The notes under the pieces: model-generated
The model's input: the letters and a program-made list of their open reading frames with translations, nothing else
Told to the model about the DNA's origin: nothing
The model's database searches: none
Translations under genes and position numbers: made by a program
Source of the DNA: Chlamydiota bacterium
GTDB lineage: Bacteria > Chlamydiota > Chlamydiia > Chlamydiales > Rhabdochlamydiaceae
Assembly: GCA_026398435.1 (NCBI GenBank)
Contig: JAPLSW010000053.1
Location: 1-49,761 of the forward strand
Direction of reading: 5' to 3'
Length of the DNA: 49,761 bases
Part shown: positions 1 to 9,501 of the stretch, one piece after another
Numbering within the stretch: position 1 is the stretch's first letter
Layout: every line of letters starts with the position of its first letter

Positions 1-2
1 GC

Positions 3-155
3 GCAATTAAAAAAAAGAAATGTCGGAGTAATTTTTTCTTGCGATTGGATGTAAAAGAAGGTAAAAAGCATTTATTAGTCCAGGTCTTCGTATCGAAAGA
101 AGGGGAGGGCTCAGTGATTACAACTATTAGAACCCTAGCGGAAGCACTATGTTAA
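3..155 (+). CDS. C-terminal end of an unidentified protein (partial)
   Basis: An open frame runs from the window edge to a TAA at 153-155 and encodes about 50 residues, ending ...TTIRTLAEALC. The stop overlaps the ATG at 149 of the next gene, which suggests translational coupling and supports the frame as real. The residues (basic start, then an alternating hydrophobic stretch LLVQVFV) do not let me name a family. The 5' part lies outside the window. Confidence 0.5.
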   Translation, partial: AIKKKKCRSNFFLRLDVKEGKKHLLVQVFVSKEGEGSVITTIRTLAEALC

Positions 156-817
156 ATTTTCGAAAGTTAAAGCAGGATTTCTCTTCGACAATCGTAAAAG
201 AAGGCAAGGAACTTTTTGATAAGCAAAAAGTGGTATCTGCCAAATTGTTACATCTAGACGGCAAGACAATGCGCATTAGCGCAAGAGTGCTTGGACAGTA
301 TGATAACTGTTATGAAAGTGAAATCGAGATAGACAGAAATGAATGCGCAACCATTGACTCTGACTGCGACTGTCCCTATAACTTTGATTGTCAACATCTT
401 GCGGCTGTTTTATTTTACCTTGAAGATAATATAGATAAAATTTTAGTCGAGTATTCCAAGGAAACGGATCTTGAAGAGGTCTCAGAAAAAAACGAGATTA
501 ATGATAAAGACAAAAATGAGCTCATTGAAAAACTCAAAGCTGCGGAAACTAAAGAGGTGCAAAGGCAAGAAGGTCTATATCAGAAGCAACTTCTGCAAGA
601 ATATGTCGCCTCTGCCCAGCTGCTTGCAAGTTCCCCATTTTTTAGGGAGAAGGAAAAACTTGAGGTAGATAAAGCAGAGATGAATCTCATTTTTAATTTG
701 CCAGCACCAACGGAAAATGAAAATAAAGGGCAAGTAGAAGTGCAGATGGCTCTAAGGTTGCCCTTTAGATCAAAACCCCTTCATGTTCCTAAAGATACGA
801 AGAACCGATCCTTATGA
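149..817 (+). CDS. SWIM zinc-finger protein, N-terminal half of a split SWIM/SNF2 helicase
   Basis: This 222-residue protein carries a SWIM motif: C73-x-C75 followed by C81-x-H83, the zinc-chelating set, inside CDCPYNFDCQHLAAVL. SWIM domains bind DNA or protein and in Chlamydiae are normally the N-terminal part of one ~1160-residue SNF2 helicase. Here the SWIM part ends at a TGA that overlaps the ATG of the SNF2 gene (ATGA, 814-817). The two lengths sum to 1157 residues, close to the single-chain family length. A charged, probably coiled-coil segment (about 105-150) follows the SWIM domain. The last ~12 residues look like out-of-frame read-through, so this may be half of a frameshifted gene rather than an independent protein. 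Confidence 0.8.
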   Translation: MLNFRKLKQDFSSTIVKEGKELFDKQKVVSAKLLHLDGKTMRISARVLGQYDNCYESEIEIDRNECATIDSDCDCPYNFDCQHLAAVLFYLEDNIDKILVEYSKETDLEEVSEKNEINDKDKNELIEKLKAAETKEVQRQEGLYQKQLLQEYVASAQLLASSPFFREKEKLEVDKAEMNLIFNLPAPTENENKGQVEVQMALRLPFRSKPLHVPKDTKNRSL

Positions 818-3621
818 GCAGTAAAAAGTATTCTTTTTCTTTTGAATCCTTTGAAGGATCCCAAAAAGAGATCGTTCGGTGGGTCATGGATCATGTCCGT
901 TTTCATGAGACTAATACGGGAGAGAAGTTTTTACGGCTTGGTTTTATAGATATTGAGGTATTCGGGATGATAGCGGCAAGGCTTTGCGAGATTACTTCTT
1001 CTCAGTTAACCCACACTAATTATTCCCATCAAGATGATGACTTCCCTATATTGCCTGGTATTTTTGAAGGGACCTTAGAGATGCCAGTGAAGTTTTCGCT
1101 GATTCCAGCCTCACTTCGCTTTGAGCTGGAATACATACCTCCTCCAACGTCTAAAATCCTAATTAACCCCCTTGTAGTAGTAGATACTCAGGAGGTGACG
1201 CTTGAGTCGGTGAGATTCTTTGAATGCGCAAAACCTGGGATGTTTTACAAAAATGCGTATTATAGATTTGGACCCGAAATTACGCGCCTGCATTTAAGGA
1301 ATCTTCGATCCATCCGGGATATGACAATTCCGGAGCCTCTTTTTGGTACACTTGTAGAGAATGCAATCCCAAAACTCTCTTGCTATGCGGACGTATCTCA
1401 CCAAGAAGCTCTCGAGGATTTTGTTACTCTTCCCTTTGCAGGATCTTTAGAGGCTATTTGTGATATTTCTTTCTTGAATGGAGAGTTAGATGCTCTTGTT
1501 CATTTTGTCTATGATGGGCAAAAGATTCCGGCGGTTGCATCTCAACTTGATTATGAGGATATAGCGACATTCATTGGTAAAGAAGGGATTCTAGCTCGGA
1601 ACCTCGTTGAAGAAAGAAAAATTTTAGAAGATCTTTTTCAGGACTTTATTTTCAATGCTGAGACCGGTGTTTTTGTCTCTAAGTCTGAGAAGAAAATCGT
1701 GGAATTTATGACAGAAGTTATCCCTCAAAATCAGCATAGAGTGAAATTTAACTGTCCCCAGAATCTTCTAGATCAGTTCATCTATGACCTATCAGATTTT
1801 TCTTTGTATCTTGAGCATACTGATAAAATTGATGCCTACCAAATAGATCTTAAGGTCAATGGGGCTCTTAAAGGGGTGAGGGTCGATACTCTTTGGGAAT
1901 GTATGTCTACCAAGAAGTCTTTTATTGAGCTCGATTCATCAAAGAATAAGGGTAAAAAAGGGCAAGAGGGGGGCAAAATGTCTAAGGTCCTCGTGCTTGA
2001 TTTAGATAGAATCAGTGGCGTGGTGAAAATGTTTGATGAGCTGGGTATCGAAGTGCTAGAAGACCATAAGCTGATTCGTCCTTTATGGAGTCTTGCAAAC
2101 ATTGATGAATCCCAATTTGAGGGATTGCCTGTCACTTTCTCCATATCTGATAAGCTTGTAGATATTCGTAAACAAATGATTGGAGAAAAGCAGCTTACTT
2201 ATTCCGATGTGCCGAAAAATGTTACAGCAACCCTTCGCTCCTACCAATTGGAAGGGGTCCACTGGATCGAGAGGCTTCGGTCTATGTATCTTAATGGGAT
2301 ACTTGCCGATGATATGGGGCTAGGAAAGACCCTGCAGGCGATAGTGGCCATTACGCAGAATGTAAAGAAAAAAGCAGGACCTTCCTTAATTGTATGTCCA
2401 ACCTCTCTTCTCCATAACTGGAAAGAGGAGTGTCATAAATTTAATTCGAAGCTAAGAGCTATAGTTATCGATGGGATTCCGAATCAACGTAAGAAAGTCA
2501 TCGAAGGGGTAAAAGATTATGATGTAGTGATTACCTCCTACACTTTATTACAAAAAGATATTGAGACATATAAGTTGATGCCCTTTTCTTATGTTATCCT
2601 CGACGAGGCCCAGCATATTAAAAATCGGGGCACCCGCAATGCAAAATCAGTGAAGATGGTCCAAGCAGATCATAGACTGATCCTGTCAGGAACTCCGATT
2701 GAAAATTCTTTAGATGAACTATGGAGTCTTTTTGATTTCCTCATGCCCGGCTTTTTAAGCACCTACGACAGGTTTGTCGAGCGATATATTCGGGTGACGG
2801 GTGATGAGCTCCGTAAAAACCTAGAATACCTGCGAAAAAAAGTAGCTCCCTTTATTTTACGTAGAATGAAATGTGATGTACTCGATGACCTTCCTCCCAT
2901 ATCAGAACTTGTATACCACTGTCAGCTTTCCGAAGTGCAGCTTGCGTTATATAAGTCTTATGCCCAGTCGGCAAGAGATGAGCTTGTTAAACTTGTGGAA
3001 AGAGATGGGTTCGATAGAGTGCAGATTCATGTTCTTGCAACGCTTACAAGGCTCAAACAAATTTGCTGCCATCCGGCAATTTTTGCTAAGGAAAAAGCAG
3101 AACCTGGGGATTCATCAAAATATGAAATGCTCCTCGATCTTCTTCAGACCCTAGTTGAAGGTAAGCACAAAACAGTTATCTTCTCTCAATACACACGGAT
3201 GCTCCAAATTATGAAGACGGATTTTGAGCTCCGTGGTATTAAGTTTTCTTACCTTGATGGATCTACAAAAAACCGACTAGAGGTCGTTAAAGATTTTAAT
3301 GAGGATCCAACAATCTCTGTGTTCCTTGTTTCTCTAAAAGCCGGTGGTACCGGCCTTAACTTAGTCGGTGCAGATACTGTGATCCACTATGATATGTGGT
3401 GGAACCCAGCTGTCGAAAATCAAGCCACTGACAGGGTCCATAGAATGGGACAAAAGAGTTCGGTATCCGCGTATAAATTGATTACTTTAGGTACGATTGA
3501 AGAGAAAATTGCAGAAATGCAGAAGCGTAAAAAAGGATTAGTCAAGAAAGTGGTAAGCTGCGATGATGAAGCAATTGCGAAGCTCACGTGGGAAGATGTT
3601 CTAGAGCTTCTTAAGACTTAA
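814..3621 (+). CDS. SNF2-family DNA helicase/ATPase
   Basis: A 935-residue SNF2/Rad54-type ATP-dependent DNA translocase. An N-terminal region of about 450 residues (DUF-like in chlamydial members) is followed by helicase motif I DDMGLGKT near residue 499, motif II DEAQH near 597, motif [22 protein letters not shown], and the C-terminal lobe with [11 protein letters not shown] and HRMGQ near 876. It likely remodels protein-DNA complexes; its exact target is unknown. The ATG overlaps the stop of the SWIM gene by 4 nt. In its own frame, sense codons reading RYEEPIL extend upstream to a stop at 790-792. This fits the idea that a small frameshift split an originally continuous SWIM-SNF2 gene. mreB starts 11 nt downstream, so the genes probably share a transcript. 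Confidence 0.93.
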   Translation: MSSKKYSFSFESFEGSQKEIVRWVMDHVRFHETNTGEKFLRLGFIDIEVFGMIAARLCEITSSQLTHTNYSHQDDDFPILPGIFEGTLEMPVKFSLIPASLRFELEYIPPPTSKILINPLVVVDTQEVTLESVRFFECAKPGMFYKNAYYRFGPEITRLHLRNLRSIRDMTIPEPLFGTLVENAIPKLSCYADVSHQEALEDFVTLPFAGSLEAICDISFLNGELDALVHFVYDGQKIPAVASQLDYEDIATFIGKEGILARNLVEERKILEDLFQDFIFNAETGVFVSKSEKKIVEFMTEVIPQNQHRVKFNCPQNLLDQFIYDLSDFSLYLEHTDKIDAYQIDLKVNGALKGVRVDTLWECMSTKKSFIELDSSKNKGKKGQEGGKMSKVLVLDLDRISGVVKMFDELGIEVLEDHKLIRPLWSLANIDESQFEGLPVTFSISDKLVDIRKQMIGEKQLTYSDVPKNVTATLRSYQLEGVHWIERLRSMYLNGILADDMGLGKTLQAIVAITQNVKKKAGPSLIVCPTSLLHNWKEECHKFNSKLRAIVIDGIPNQRKKVIEGVKDYDVVITSYTLLQKDIETYKLMPFSYVILDEAQHIKNRGTRNAKSVKMVQADHRLILSGTPIENSLDELWSLFDFLMPGFLSTYDRFVERYIRVTGDELRKNLEYLRKKVAPFILRRMKCDVLDDLPPISELVYHCQLSEVQLALYKSYAQSARDELVKLVERDGFDRVQIHVLATLTRLKQICCHPAIFAKEKAEPGDSSKYEMLLDLLQTLVEGKHKTVIFSQYTRMLQIMKTDFELRGIKFSYLDGSTKNRLEVVKDFNEDPTISVFLVSLKAGGTGLNLVGADTVIHYDMWWNPAVENQATDRVHRMGQKSSVSAYKLITLGTIEEKIAEMQKRKKGLVKKVVSCDDEAIAKLTWEDVLELLKT

Positions 3622-3632
3622 AAGGCGATTTT

Positions 3633-4730
3633 ATGACAACAAGTTACCCGAATTCAATAAAAGAAGTAATCAAAAAAGTTAGTCGCTCTCTTATTGAAAA
3701 AGCGGGCCAGATGTCTGGCCTTTTTTCAAGCGACATCGGAATTGACCTTGGTACAGCAAATACTTTGCTATTTGTTCGCGGTAAGGGAATTGTTCTTGCA
3801 GAACCGTCTGTTGTAGCTGTGGATTCGGTGACAAATGAAGTTCTTGCCGTCGGTCATAAGGCAAAAGCCATGCTTGGAAAAACTCCTCGCAGGATTCATG
3901 CTGTTCGTCCCATGAAAGATGGCGTTATCGCTGATTTTGAGATCGCGGAAGGGATGTTAAAGGTTCTTATTAAGAGGGTAACACCCTCCAGAAGCCTTAT
4001 CCGTCCAAAGATCCTCATCGCAGTGCCATCTGGTATTACAGGGGTAGAAAAAAGGGCAGTAGAAGACTCTGCACTTCGAGCGGGCGCTCAAGAAGTGATC
4101 CTCATTGAAGAGCCGATGGCAGCCGCTATTGGTGTAGATCTTCCGGTACACGAACCTTCAGCGAACATGATTATCGATATCGGTGGTGGTACTACTGAGA
4201 TTGCAATCATATCCCTTGGTGGAATAGTAGAAGCTAGATCTCTTCGTATTGCAGGTGATGAGTTTGATGAGTGCATTATTAACTACATGCGTAGAACCTA
4301 TAATCTTATGATTGGCCCAAGAACGGCTGAAGAAATCAAGATGAGAATAGGATCTGCCTATCCACTTGGAGATCTTGAGCTCGAGATGGAAGTGAGAGGT
4401 CGAGATCAGGTAGCCGGTCTTCCTGTTACTAAGAGAATCAACTCTGTAGAAATCAGAGAGTGTCTTGCAGAACCTATCCAGCAAATCATAGAAAATGTCA
4501 AATTGACTCTTGAAAAATGTCCTCCAGAACTTGCCGCCGATCTCGTAGAAAGAGGCCTAGTACTTGCCGGTGGTGGAGCGCTTATTAAGGGTCTTGATAA
4601 AGCACTTATTAAAGAAACGGGACTTCCTGTGATTGTAGCTCCGAACCCACTTCTAGCTGTATGTCTTGGAACTGGTAAGGCGCTCGAGTACTTGGATAAA
4701 TTTAAGAAAAGAAAGTCCATGTCCCTTTAA
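3633..4730 (+). CDS. mreB: Rod-shape determining protein MreB
   Basis: Bacterial actin homologue of 365 residues, the usual length. The actin-fold phosphate-1 loop [10 protein letters not shown] is near residue 35 and phosphate-2 [13 protein letters not shown] near 179; [12 protein letters not shown] is near the C terminus. MreB polymerises under the inner membrane and directs peptidoglycan synthesis. In Chlamydiae, which lack FtsZ, MreB is known to take part in division. The ~35-residue N-terminal extension before the phosphate loop is amphipathic-looking and may bind membrane. It is sandwiched between the SNF2 gene (11 nt upstream) and pckG (about 30 nt downstream), an order also remembered from Chlamydia. 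Confidence 0.97.
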   Translation: MTTSYPNSIKEVIKKVSRSLIEKAGQMSGLFSSDIGIDLGTANTLLFVRGKGIVLAEPSVVAVDSVTNEVLAVGHKAKAMLGKTPRRIHAVRPMKDGVIADFEIAEGMLKVLIKRVTPSRSLIRPKILIAVPSGITGVEKRAVEDSALRAGAQEVILIEEPMAAAIGVDLPVHEPSANMIIDIGGGTTEIAIISLGGIVEARSLRIAGDEFDECIINYMRRTYNLMIGPRTAEEIKMRIGSAYPLGDLELEMEVRGRDQVAGLPVTKRINSVEIRECLAEPIQQIIENVKLTLEKCPPELAADLVERGLVLAGGGALIKGLDKALIKETGLPVIVAPNPLLAVCLGTGKALEYLDKFKKRKSMSL

Positions 4731-4760
4731 TAGGAGTTCATTACGGACCTAAAAAACCTT

Positions 4761-6560
4761 TTGCAGTCCTTATCCAATCCTGTCCTTATTGACTTTATAC
4801 AAAAAGCTATAGAGCTCTGTACCCCCTCGGATATTCATCTTTGTGACGGATCTGAAGAGGAATATAACTGCCTGACGCAGCTCCTTGTAGAAAAAGGAGC
4901 CTTTGTTCGTCTCGATCCGAATAAACGCCCCTCAAGTTTTTGGTGTCACTCCCTGGCAAGCGATGTAGCAAGAGTGGAAGAGGCAACATTTATCTGCTCT
5001 CTCAAAAAAGAAGACGCAGGCCCAACCAATAACTGGCAAGACCCTTCCGTAATGAAAACAAAGCTCCAGGAGCTTTTTTCAGGATGCATGAAGGGGCGCA
5101 CCATGTATATCATCCCTTATTGTATGGGGCCTTTAGGCTCTAGCCTTTCTCATATAGGGGTGCAAATCACAGACTCTCCCTACGTCGTATGCAATATGAA
5201 GCTGATGACACGGATGGGTAAAGGGGTTCTAGATACCTTGGGCACAGGTTTTTTTGTCCCCTGCATGCACTCTGTTGGAGCTCCACTTGCAGATGGCATG
5301 CCGGATAGCTATTGGCCTTGCAACCCTGATCATAAATATATCGTGCATTTTCCAGAAGAGAAGAGCATTTGGTCGTACGGCAGTGGATATGGGGGCAATG
5401 CCTTACTTGGTAAAAAAAGTTTCGCCCTTCGTATTGCCTCTGTTATGGCAAAAGAGGAGATGTGGCTAGCAGAGCATATGTTAATTCTTGGTATTACAAG
5501 TCCTAAGGGAGAAAAAAAATACTTTGTTGCAGCTTTCCCGAGTCAATGTGGAAAGACAAACCTTGCATTGCTTAGTCCAACTCTTCCTGGCTGGAAGATC
5601 GAATGTATTGGAGACGATATTGCCTGGATGAGATGGAAAGAAGACGGCCGGCTCCATGCAATTAACCCGGAAGCTGGTTTTTTTGGTGTCGCTCCTGGAA
5701 CATCTTATGAGAAGAACCCCAATGCGATGAGGACGATAGAGCAAAATACCATTTTTACAAATGTGGCTCTCACTGCCGAAAAGGATGTTTGGTGGGAGGG
5801 AATGAGCAAAGACAAGCCCGACTTGCTTACGAGCTGGGAAGGCAAGCCTTGGACCCCTGAGAGTAAAACTCCGGCCGCCCACCCCAATGCTCGTTTTACC
5901 GTTTCCGCAGGGCAATGTCCTGTGATAGATCCCCTTTGGAATGATCCGGAAGGGGTTCCTATCTCTGCGATTATCTTTGGTGGTAGAAGATCAAATACTA
6001 TCCCCCTAGTCTCTCAAAGCTTTGATTGGGATCACGGAGTATTTTATGGAGCTAGTCTCTCTTCCGAAACGACAGCTGCCATCTCGGGTGCCATAGGAAA
6101 ACTCCGTCATGATCCTTTTGCCATGCTCCCTTTTTGTGGTTACAATATGGGAGATTATTTTGCTCATTGGATAGAAATGGGAAGACAAAAAAATGCTAAA
6201 GAGCTTCCTTTGTTCTTTTATGTGAGCTGGTTTTTACAAGGGGAAAATAAAGAGTGGCTCTGGCCTGGTTTTGGAGAGAATATTCGGGTACTTAAGTGGA
6301 TGTTTGAAAGGTGTGATGGGGTAGATAATGCGATAACGACCCCCATTGGCTATCTTCCCTCTCCGGGAAGTCTTGATATCACAGGTCTAAATATAACTCC
6401 TGCAGCTGAGCAAAAGCTCTTGCACGTAGAGATGGAAAAATGGAAAGAAGAAGTAAAATCTCTAGAAACTTATTTTTCTATATTTGGAGATAAATTTCCC
6501 TCTGCACTTAAAAAACAACTGGATGCTTTAAAGCAAAGACTTAGCCAATGCGTATCGTAG
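4761..6560 (+). CDS. pckG: Phosphoenolpyruvate carboxykinase (GTP)
   Basis: GTP-type PEPCK, about 599 residues as in the family. It interconverts oxaloacetate + GTP and phosphoenolpyruvate + CO2 + GDP in the cytosol. Seen: kinase-1/P-loop PSQCGKTN near residue 262, kinase-2 GDDIAWMRW near 285, FGGRRSNTIPL and the FDWDHGVFYGA segment. The start is uncertain. The only standard codon is TTG at 4761, which lacks a close Shine-Dalgarno, whereas AGGAG at 4732-4736 sits just ahead of in-frame ATT (4740) and ACG (4743). Initiation there would add ITDLKNL, which resembles the N terminus of relatives. The 3' end overlaps dtd by 13 nt, so the two are coupled. Confidence 0.95.
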   Translation: MQSLSNPVLIDFIQKAIELCTPSDIHLCDGSEEEYNCLTQLLVEKGAFVRLDPNKRPSSFWCHSLASDVARVEEATFICSLKKEDAGPTNNWQDPSVMKTKLQELFSGCMKGRTMYIIPYCMGPLGSSLSHIGVQITDSPYVVCNMKLMTRMGKGVLDTLGTGFFVPCMHSVGAPLADGMPDSYWPCNPDHKYIVHFPEEKSIWSYGSGYGGNALLGKKSFALRIASVMAKEEMWLAEHMLILGITSPKGEKKYFVAAFPSQCGKTNLALLSPTLPGWKIECIGDDIAWMRWKEDGRLHAINPEAGFFGVAPGTSYEKNPNAMRTIEQNTIFTNVALTAEKDVWWEGMSKDKPDLLTSWEGKPWTPESKTPAAHPNARFTVSAGQCPVIDPLWNDPEGVPISAIIFGGRRSNTIPLVSQSFDWDHGVFYGASLSSETTAAISGAIGKLRHDPFAMLPFCGYNMGDYFAHWIEMGRQKNAKELPLFFYVSWFLQGENKEWLWPGFGENIRVLKWMFERCDGVDNAITTPIGYLPSPGSLDITGLNITPAAEQKLLHVEMEKWKEEVKSLETYFSIFGDKFPSALKKQLDALKQRLSQCVS

Positions 6561-6991
6561 TACAAAGAGTTCTAAAGGCAAGTGTTACAGTTGAAGGCTC
6601 CATTATCGGAGAAATCGAAAAAGGAGCTCTTGTTCTCTTAGGTATTCATAAAGACGATCTTCCTGAGCAGACGGCCTGGCTTGCAAATAAGCTCATCAAT
6701 CTTCGTATGTTTAGAGATTCTGAGCAAAAAATGAATCTTTCCCTTCTCGATATAGGGGGAAGCGTCCTTGTAGTGTCTCAGTTTACTCTCTATGGAAATT
6801 GCGAGTCAGGTAGGCGTCCTGATTTCTTTGATGCGGCGCATCCTTCTAAAGCAAAAGAGCTCTATGAGAAATTTATTAAAGAGCTGAGCCGGGATATTCC
6901 CCATGTTGCTACAGGATCCTTTGGCGCGGATATGCAGGTCTCTTTAGTGAATGATGGACCTGTGACTTTTATTTTAGATGCTAAAGTATAG
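6548..6991 (+). CDS. dtd: D-aminoacyl-tRNA deacylase
   Basis: A 147-residue Dtd, the normal length. The two active-site signatures are present: SQFTLYG near residue 78 and NDGPVT at 135-140 (family NxGPVT). The enzyme removes D-amino acids, and also mischarged glycine, from tRNA, so it proofreads chirality in translation. The ATG lies inside the last codons of pckG (13 nt overlap), so expression probably depends on translation of pckG. Confidence 0.96.
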   Translation: MRIVVQRVLKASVTVEGSIIGEIEKGALVLLGIHKDDLPEQTAWLANKLINLRMFRDSEQKMNLSLLDIGGSVLVVSQFTLYGNCESGRRPDFFDAAHPSKAKELYEKFIKELSRDIPHVATGSFGADMQVSLVNDGPVTFILDAKV

Positions 6992-7071
6992 CTAGAGTCG
7001 TACTAGAGTTTATCGAGAATTCTGACAAACTGATGCTGTTATGTGATCTTATGCTAAAGCCGGCATAAAAC

Positions 7072-7099
7072 TTGTTTTATCAGTGATTTGTGATACACT
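7072..7099 (+). promoter_or_regulatory. Candidate sigma-70 promoter for the AAA/PD-(D/E)XK gene
   Basis: TTGTTT at 7072-7077 and TACACT at 7094-7099 are separated by 16 nt and lie about 65 nt upstream of the preferred GTG start at 7166. This is a match by eye to the -35/-10 consensus. The -10 overlaps the first copy of a 10-nt direct repeat (7086-7095). Confidence 0.45.
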
Positions 7100-7117
7100 G
7101 GAGTCATATTTGTGATA
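7086..7117 (+). repeat. Direct repeat ATTTGTGATA over the promoter
   Basis: ATTTGTGATA occurs at 7086-7095 and again at 7108-7117. The spacing is 22 nt, close to two helical turns, and the first copy overlaps the candidate -10. This geometry is what a dimeric regulator would use, but the sequence is AT-rich and chance is possible. Confidence 0.35.
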
Positions 7118-7165
7118 TCTGTAACTCATAGGGAGTTCTTGTCACAAGTTTCTTGGAGATGCCTT

Positions 7166-8845
7166 GTGAAGAAGAAACTACCTATTGGAATTAGCGATTT
7201 CAAGAAATTAATTGACGGAGAGTATTTCTATGTTGATAAGTCTCTTTTTATCGAGGAAATTCTTGAAAAGGGAACTGAAGTTGCTCTGATTCCTCGAATG
7301 AGGCGGTTTGGTAAAACGTTAAACCTTTCGATGCTTCGCTATTTTTTTGAAAAAACCGATGATGACACTAGCTATCTTTTTAAGGGATTGCAAATTTGGA
7401 AAAAAAAGGAGTATCGCTCTCTGCAGGGAGAATTTCCTGTTATATACATTACATTCAAAGATATTAAGCATTCAACGTGGGAGCATACCTTTGAGCATTT
7501 TCAAAGGTTAATTTCCGAAGAATTTCAAAGACATAGGTATCTTTTAGAAGGAGATCTTCTAAGCCCAGAAGAACAAGAGGACTACCTAGCTATACTTGGA
7601 AAGAAAGGGAGTCAAGTGCTCTATCAAAATAGCTTGAAGCTTTTGGTAAAATGGCTCTTTTTCTATCACAAAAAACAGGTTGTTCTTCTCATTGACGAAT
7701 ACGACGCCCCTGCAGATGCAGCGTATATGGGAAAATACTACGATCCACTCATTGAGTTTCTTCGAAATCTACTTTCAAATTGTTTAAAAGACAGCAGTTA
7801 TCTTAAAAAAGGTGTTCTTACCGGTATTTTACGTATTGCTAAGGAAAGCATATTTTCAGGGTTAAATAATGTGACTCCATTTTCTATCTTTAATGAGACA
7901 TTTAGAGATAAGTTTGGGCTTTTAGAGTCTGAAGTCGAAGAGCTCCTAAAATATTACGGTTTTTCAGAAAAACTTCCCGTATTCAGACAGTGGTATAATG
8001 GCTATCGCATTGGGTCTTCCGGAGGGATTTATAATCCTTGGTCTGTTCTTAGGTGTATTGCAGAAAATGGTTTTTTAGCTCCTTATTGGGTCAATACAAG
8101 TGATAATGCTCTTATGAAGCAGCTTATTACAAAAAGTGGAAGTAATGTAAAAACGGATATTGAAGATCTCCTGAAAGGTGGCTTTGTCGAAAAGAAAATG
8201 GAGGAGGGAATCGTATTTCCCGAGCTTGATAAAAATCCGACAACCATTTGGTCTCTGCTTGTATATTGTGGGTATTTAACGATAGATGCGATACCGGACT
8301 ATGGAATTCCTTTTCGCCTTCGTATTCCAAACTTTGAGATCAGGGAACTATACCAAGCGATGGTTTCAGAATGGTTTGATAAAAGCATCGATGAGTATCA
8401 GTATCGCAAGCTTTTAGAAAGTCTGATTAACGGAGAGATTGATACATTTTCGTCCATTTTCAAAGAATTTGTCCTTTCTTATTTTAGTGTTTTTGATGTT
8501 CCCTTCGATGAGTCAGAAAAGGTATATCATGCATTCGTTTTGGGTATGCTCGTCGGTCTTAAAGGAAAGTATGACGTCAAATCCAATCGGGAGAGTGGCT
8601 TTGGGAGATATGATGTGATGATCATTCCTGAAAATCCTCATGATTTGGGGATCATTATGGAGTTCAAAAAAGATAATACCTCTGGCAAAGCAAATCTTGA
8701 ATTAGTTGCAAAATCCGCTATTCTTCAAATTGAAGAGAAGAAATACGCAGCGGAGCTTCTTGATAGAGGGGTTCGGCGTATTTTGTATTTAGGTTTTGCT
8801 TTTAGCGGTAAAAATGTTTTCATCGAACATAAATTCACGGGGTGA
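7166..8845 (+). CDS. AAA-ATPase-like protein with C-terminal PD-(D/E)XK nuclease-like domain
   Basis: About 559 residues of the AAA-ATPase_like / PDDEXK_9 (DUF1703) architecture, a family often expanded in intracellular bacteria and of unknown function. The N terminus reads KLPIGISDFKKLI, the family hallmark. A P-loop variant RRFGKT follows (about residue 48), then Walker B VVLLIDEYDAP (about 175) and a C-terminal GRYDVMI...IIMEFKK, matching the D...ExK nuclease core (about 482-502). GTG at 7166 is chosen because GGAG at 7155-7158 precedes it by 7 nt and it gives the family N terminus. A GTG at 7112 would add 18 unusual residues. Probably co-transcribed with the next gene, 10 nt away. Confidence 0.85.
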   Translation: MKKKLPIGISDFKKLIDGEYFYVDKSLFIEEILEKGTEVALIPRMRRFGKTLNLSMLRYFFEKTDDDTSYLFKGLQIWKKKEYRSLQGEFPVIYITFKDIKHSTWEHTFEHFQRLISEEFQRHRYLLEGDLLSPEEQEDYLAILGKKGSQVLYQNSLKLLVKWLFFYHKKQVVLLIDEYDAPADAAYMGKYYDPLIEFLRNLLSNCLKDSSYLKKGVLTGILRIAKESIFSGLNNVTPFSIFNETFRDKFGLLESEVEELLKYYGFSEKLPVFRQWYNGYRIGSSGGIYNPWSVLRCIAENGFLAPYWVNTSDNALMKQLITKSGSNVKTDIEDLLKGGFVEKKMEEGIVFPELDKNPTTIWSLLVYCGYLTIDAIPDYGIPFRLRIPNFEIRELYQAMVSEWFDKSIDEYQYRKLLESLINGEIDTFSSIFKEFVLSYFSVFDVPFDESEKVYHAFVLGMLVGLKGKYDVKSNRESGFGRYDVMIIPENPHDLGIIMEFKKDNTSGKANLELVAKSAILQIEEKKYAAELLDRGVRRILYLGFAFSGKNVFIEHKFTG

Positions 8846-8855
8846 AAATTTATAA

Positions 8856-9410
8856 ATGGCTTCTAAATTGTTAATTACGTTCCCAAAGAGCGATCAAGAC
8901 CATAGGCTTCAACTAGTAGAAATCAATGGGGCTATTTTCGCGATTCTCTTTGCTCCTTTAGATTCCCTTGGACCAATTAATCTCCATTGCGAAAAGTGGA
9001 GTCTTATTCTTTTAGCCCCCCTTAAAAGTAAGTCGAATATTCTAGTTTCAGCGACAAATCTTATTTGCCTGAGTGAAATAGCTTCAGAAGAAGGGACTGT
9101 AAACTTGCAAGCTTCCAATCGATTGGTGAAATTTTCCGATTTAATTAAACTTGCCGAAAAAGTTACCGAAATAGCTGAGGGTGGCAAGTTTCAGTTCGAT
9201 GATGATCCAGGAGCTTTGCTCTATTACTATCGTCTATTTGAAGGGATTGTAACTAGTGTTCGCGATGGAAGTCCTGAGTCAATATCTCAAGCTCAACAGC
9301 AGGTTATTACAGGGCTTTGTAGGTTGGCCGATAAAATCGAAGGGAGTCCCGAAAATTTGGATGTCGAAAAAGTCTTTTGTATTTGGAATATTCCTTCTTT
9401 AAAATCGTAA
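8856..9410 (+). CDS. Hypothetical protein next to the AAA/PD-(D/E)XK gene
   Basis: 184 residues, not recognised. There is no signal peptide and no clear membrane helix. The N-terminal half is hydrophobic with alternating beta-like segments; the C-terminal half is acidic and predicted helical (FSDLIKLAEKVTEIAEGG, then a GITSLADKIE-like region). It begins 10 nt after the ATPase/nuclease gene with a poor ribosome site, so it may be translationally coupled. A partner role is an inference from position only. Confidence 0.6.
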   Translation: MASKLLITFPKSDQDHRLQLVEINGAIFAILFAPLDSLGPINLHCEKWSLILLAPLKSKSNILVSATNLICLSEIASEEGTVNLQASNRLVKFSDLIKLAEKVTEIAEGGKFQFDDDPGALLYYYRLFEGIVTSVRDGSPESISQAQQQVITGLCRLADKIEGSPENLDVEKVFCIWNIPSLKS

Positions 9411-9461
9411 TGAAATCCCGCACAGCCTTTACCTATAGGAAGTTTATTTTCTTGATTGCAT

Positions 9462-9477
9462 TACTACGAGTGTAGTA
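9462..9477 (+). promoter_or_regulatory. BlaI/MecI-type operator 1
   Basis: The perfect inverted repeat TACTAC-gagt-GTAGTA lies 25 nt upstream of the blaI-like ATG. Known BlaI/MecI operators have the form TACTACA...TGTAGTA. A TTGATT at 9452-9457 could be the -35, so a bound dimer would cover the -10. This predicts autorepression of the repressor-protease operon. Confidence 0.85.
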
Positions 9478-9501
9478 GGCTCTTTGTTTTTAAAGGAGAG
9501 T

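Noticed and set aside
5481..5915. Minus-strand gene inside pckG
   Set aside because: It lies entirely within a well-conserved PEPCK coding region and has no recognisable motif or ribosome site.
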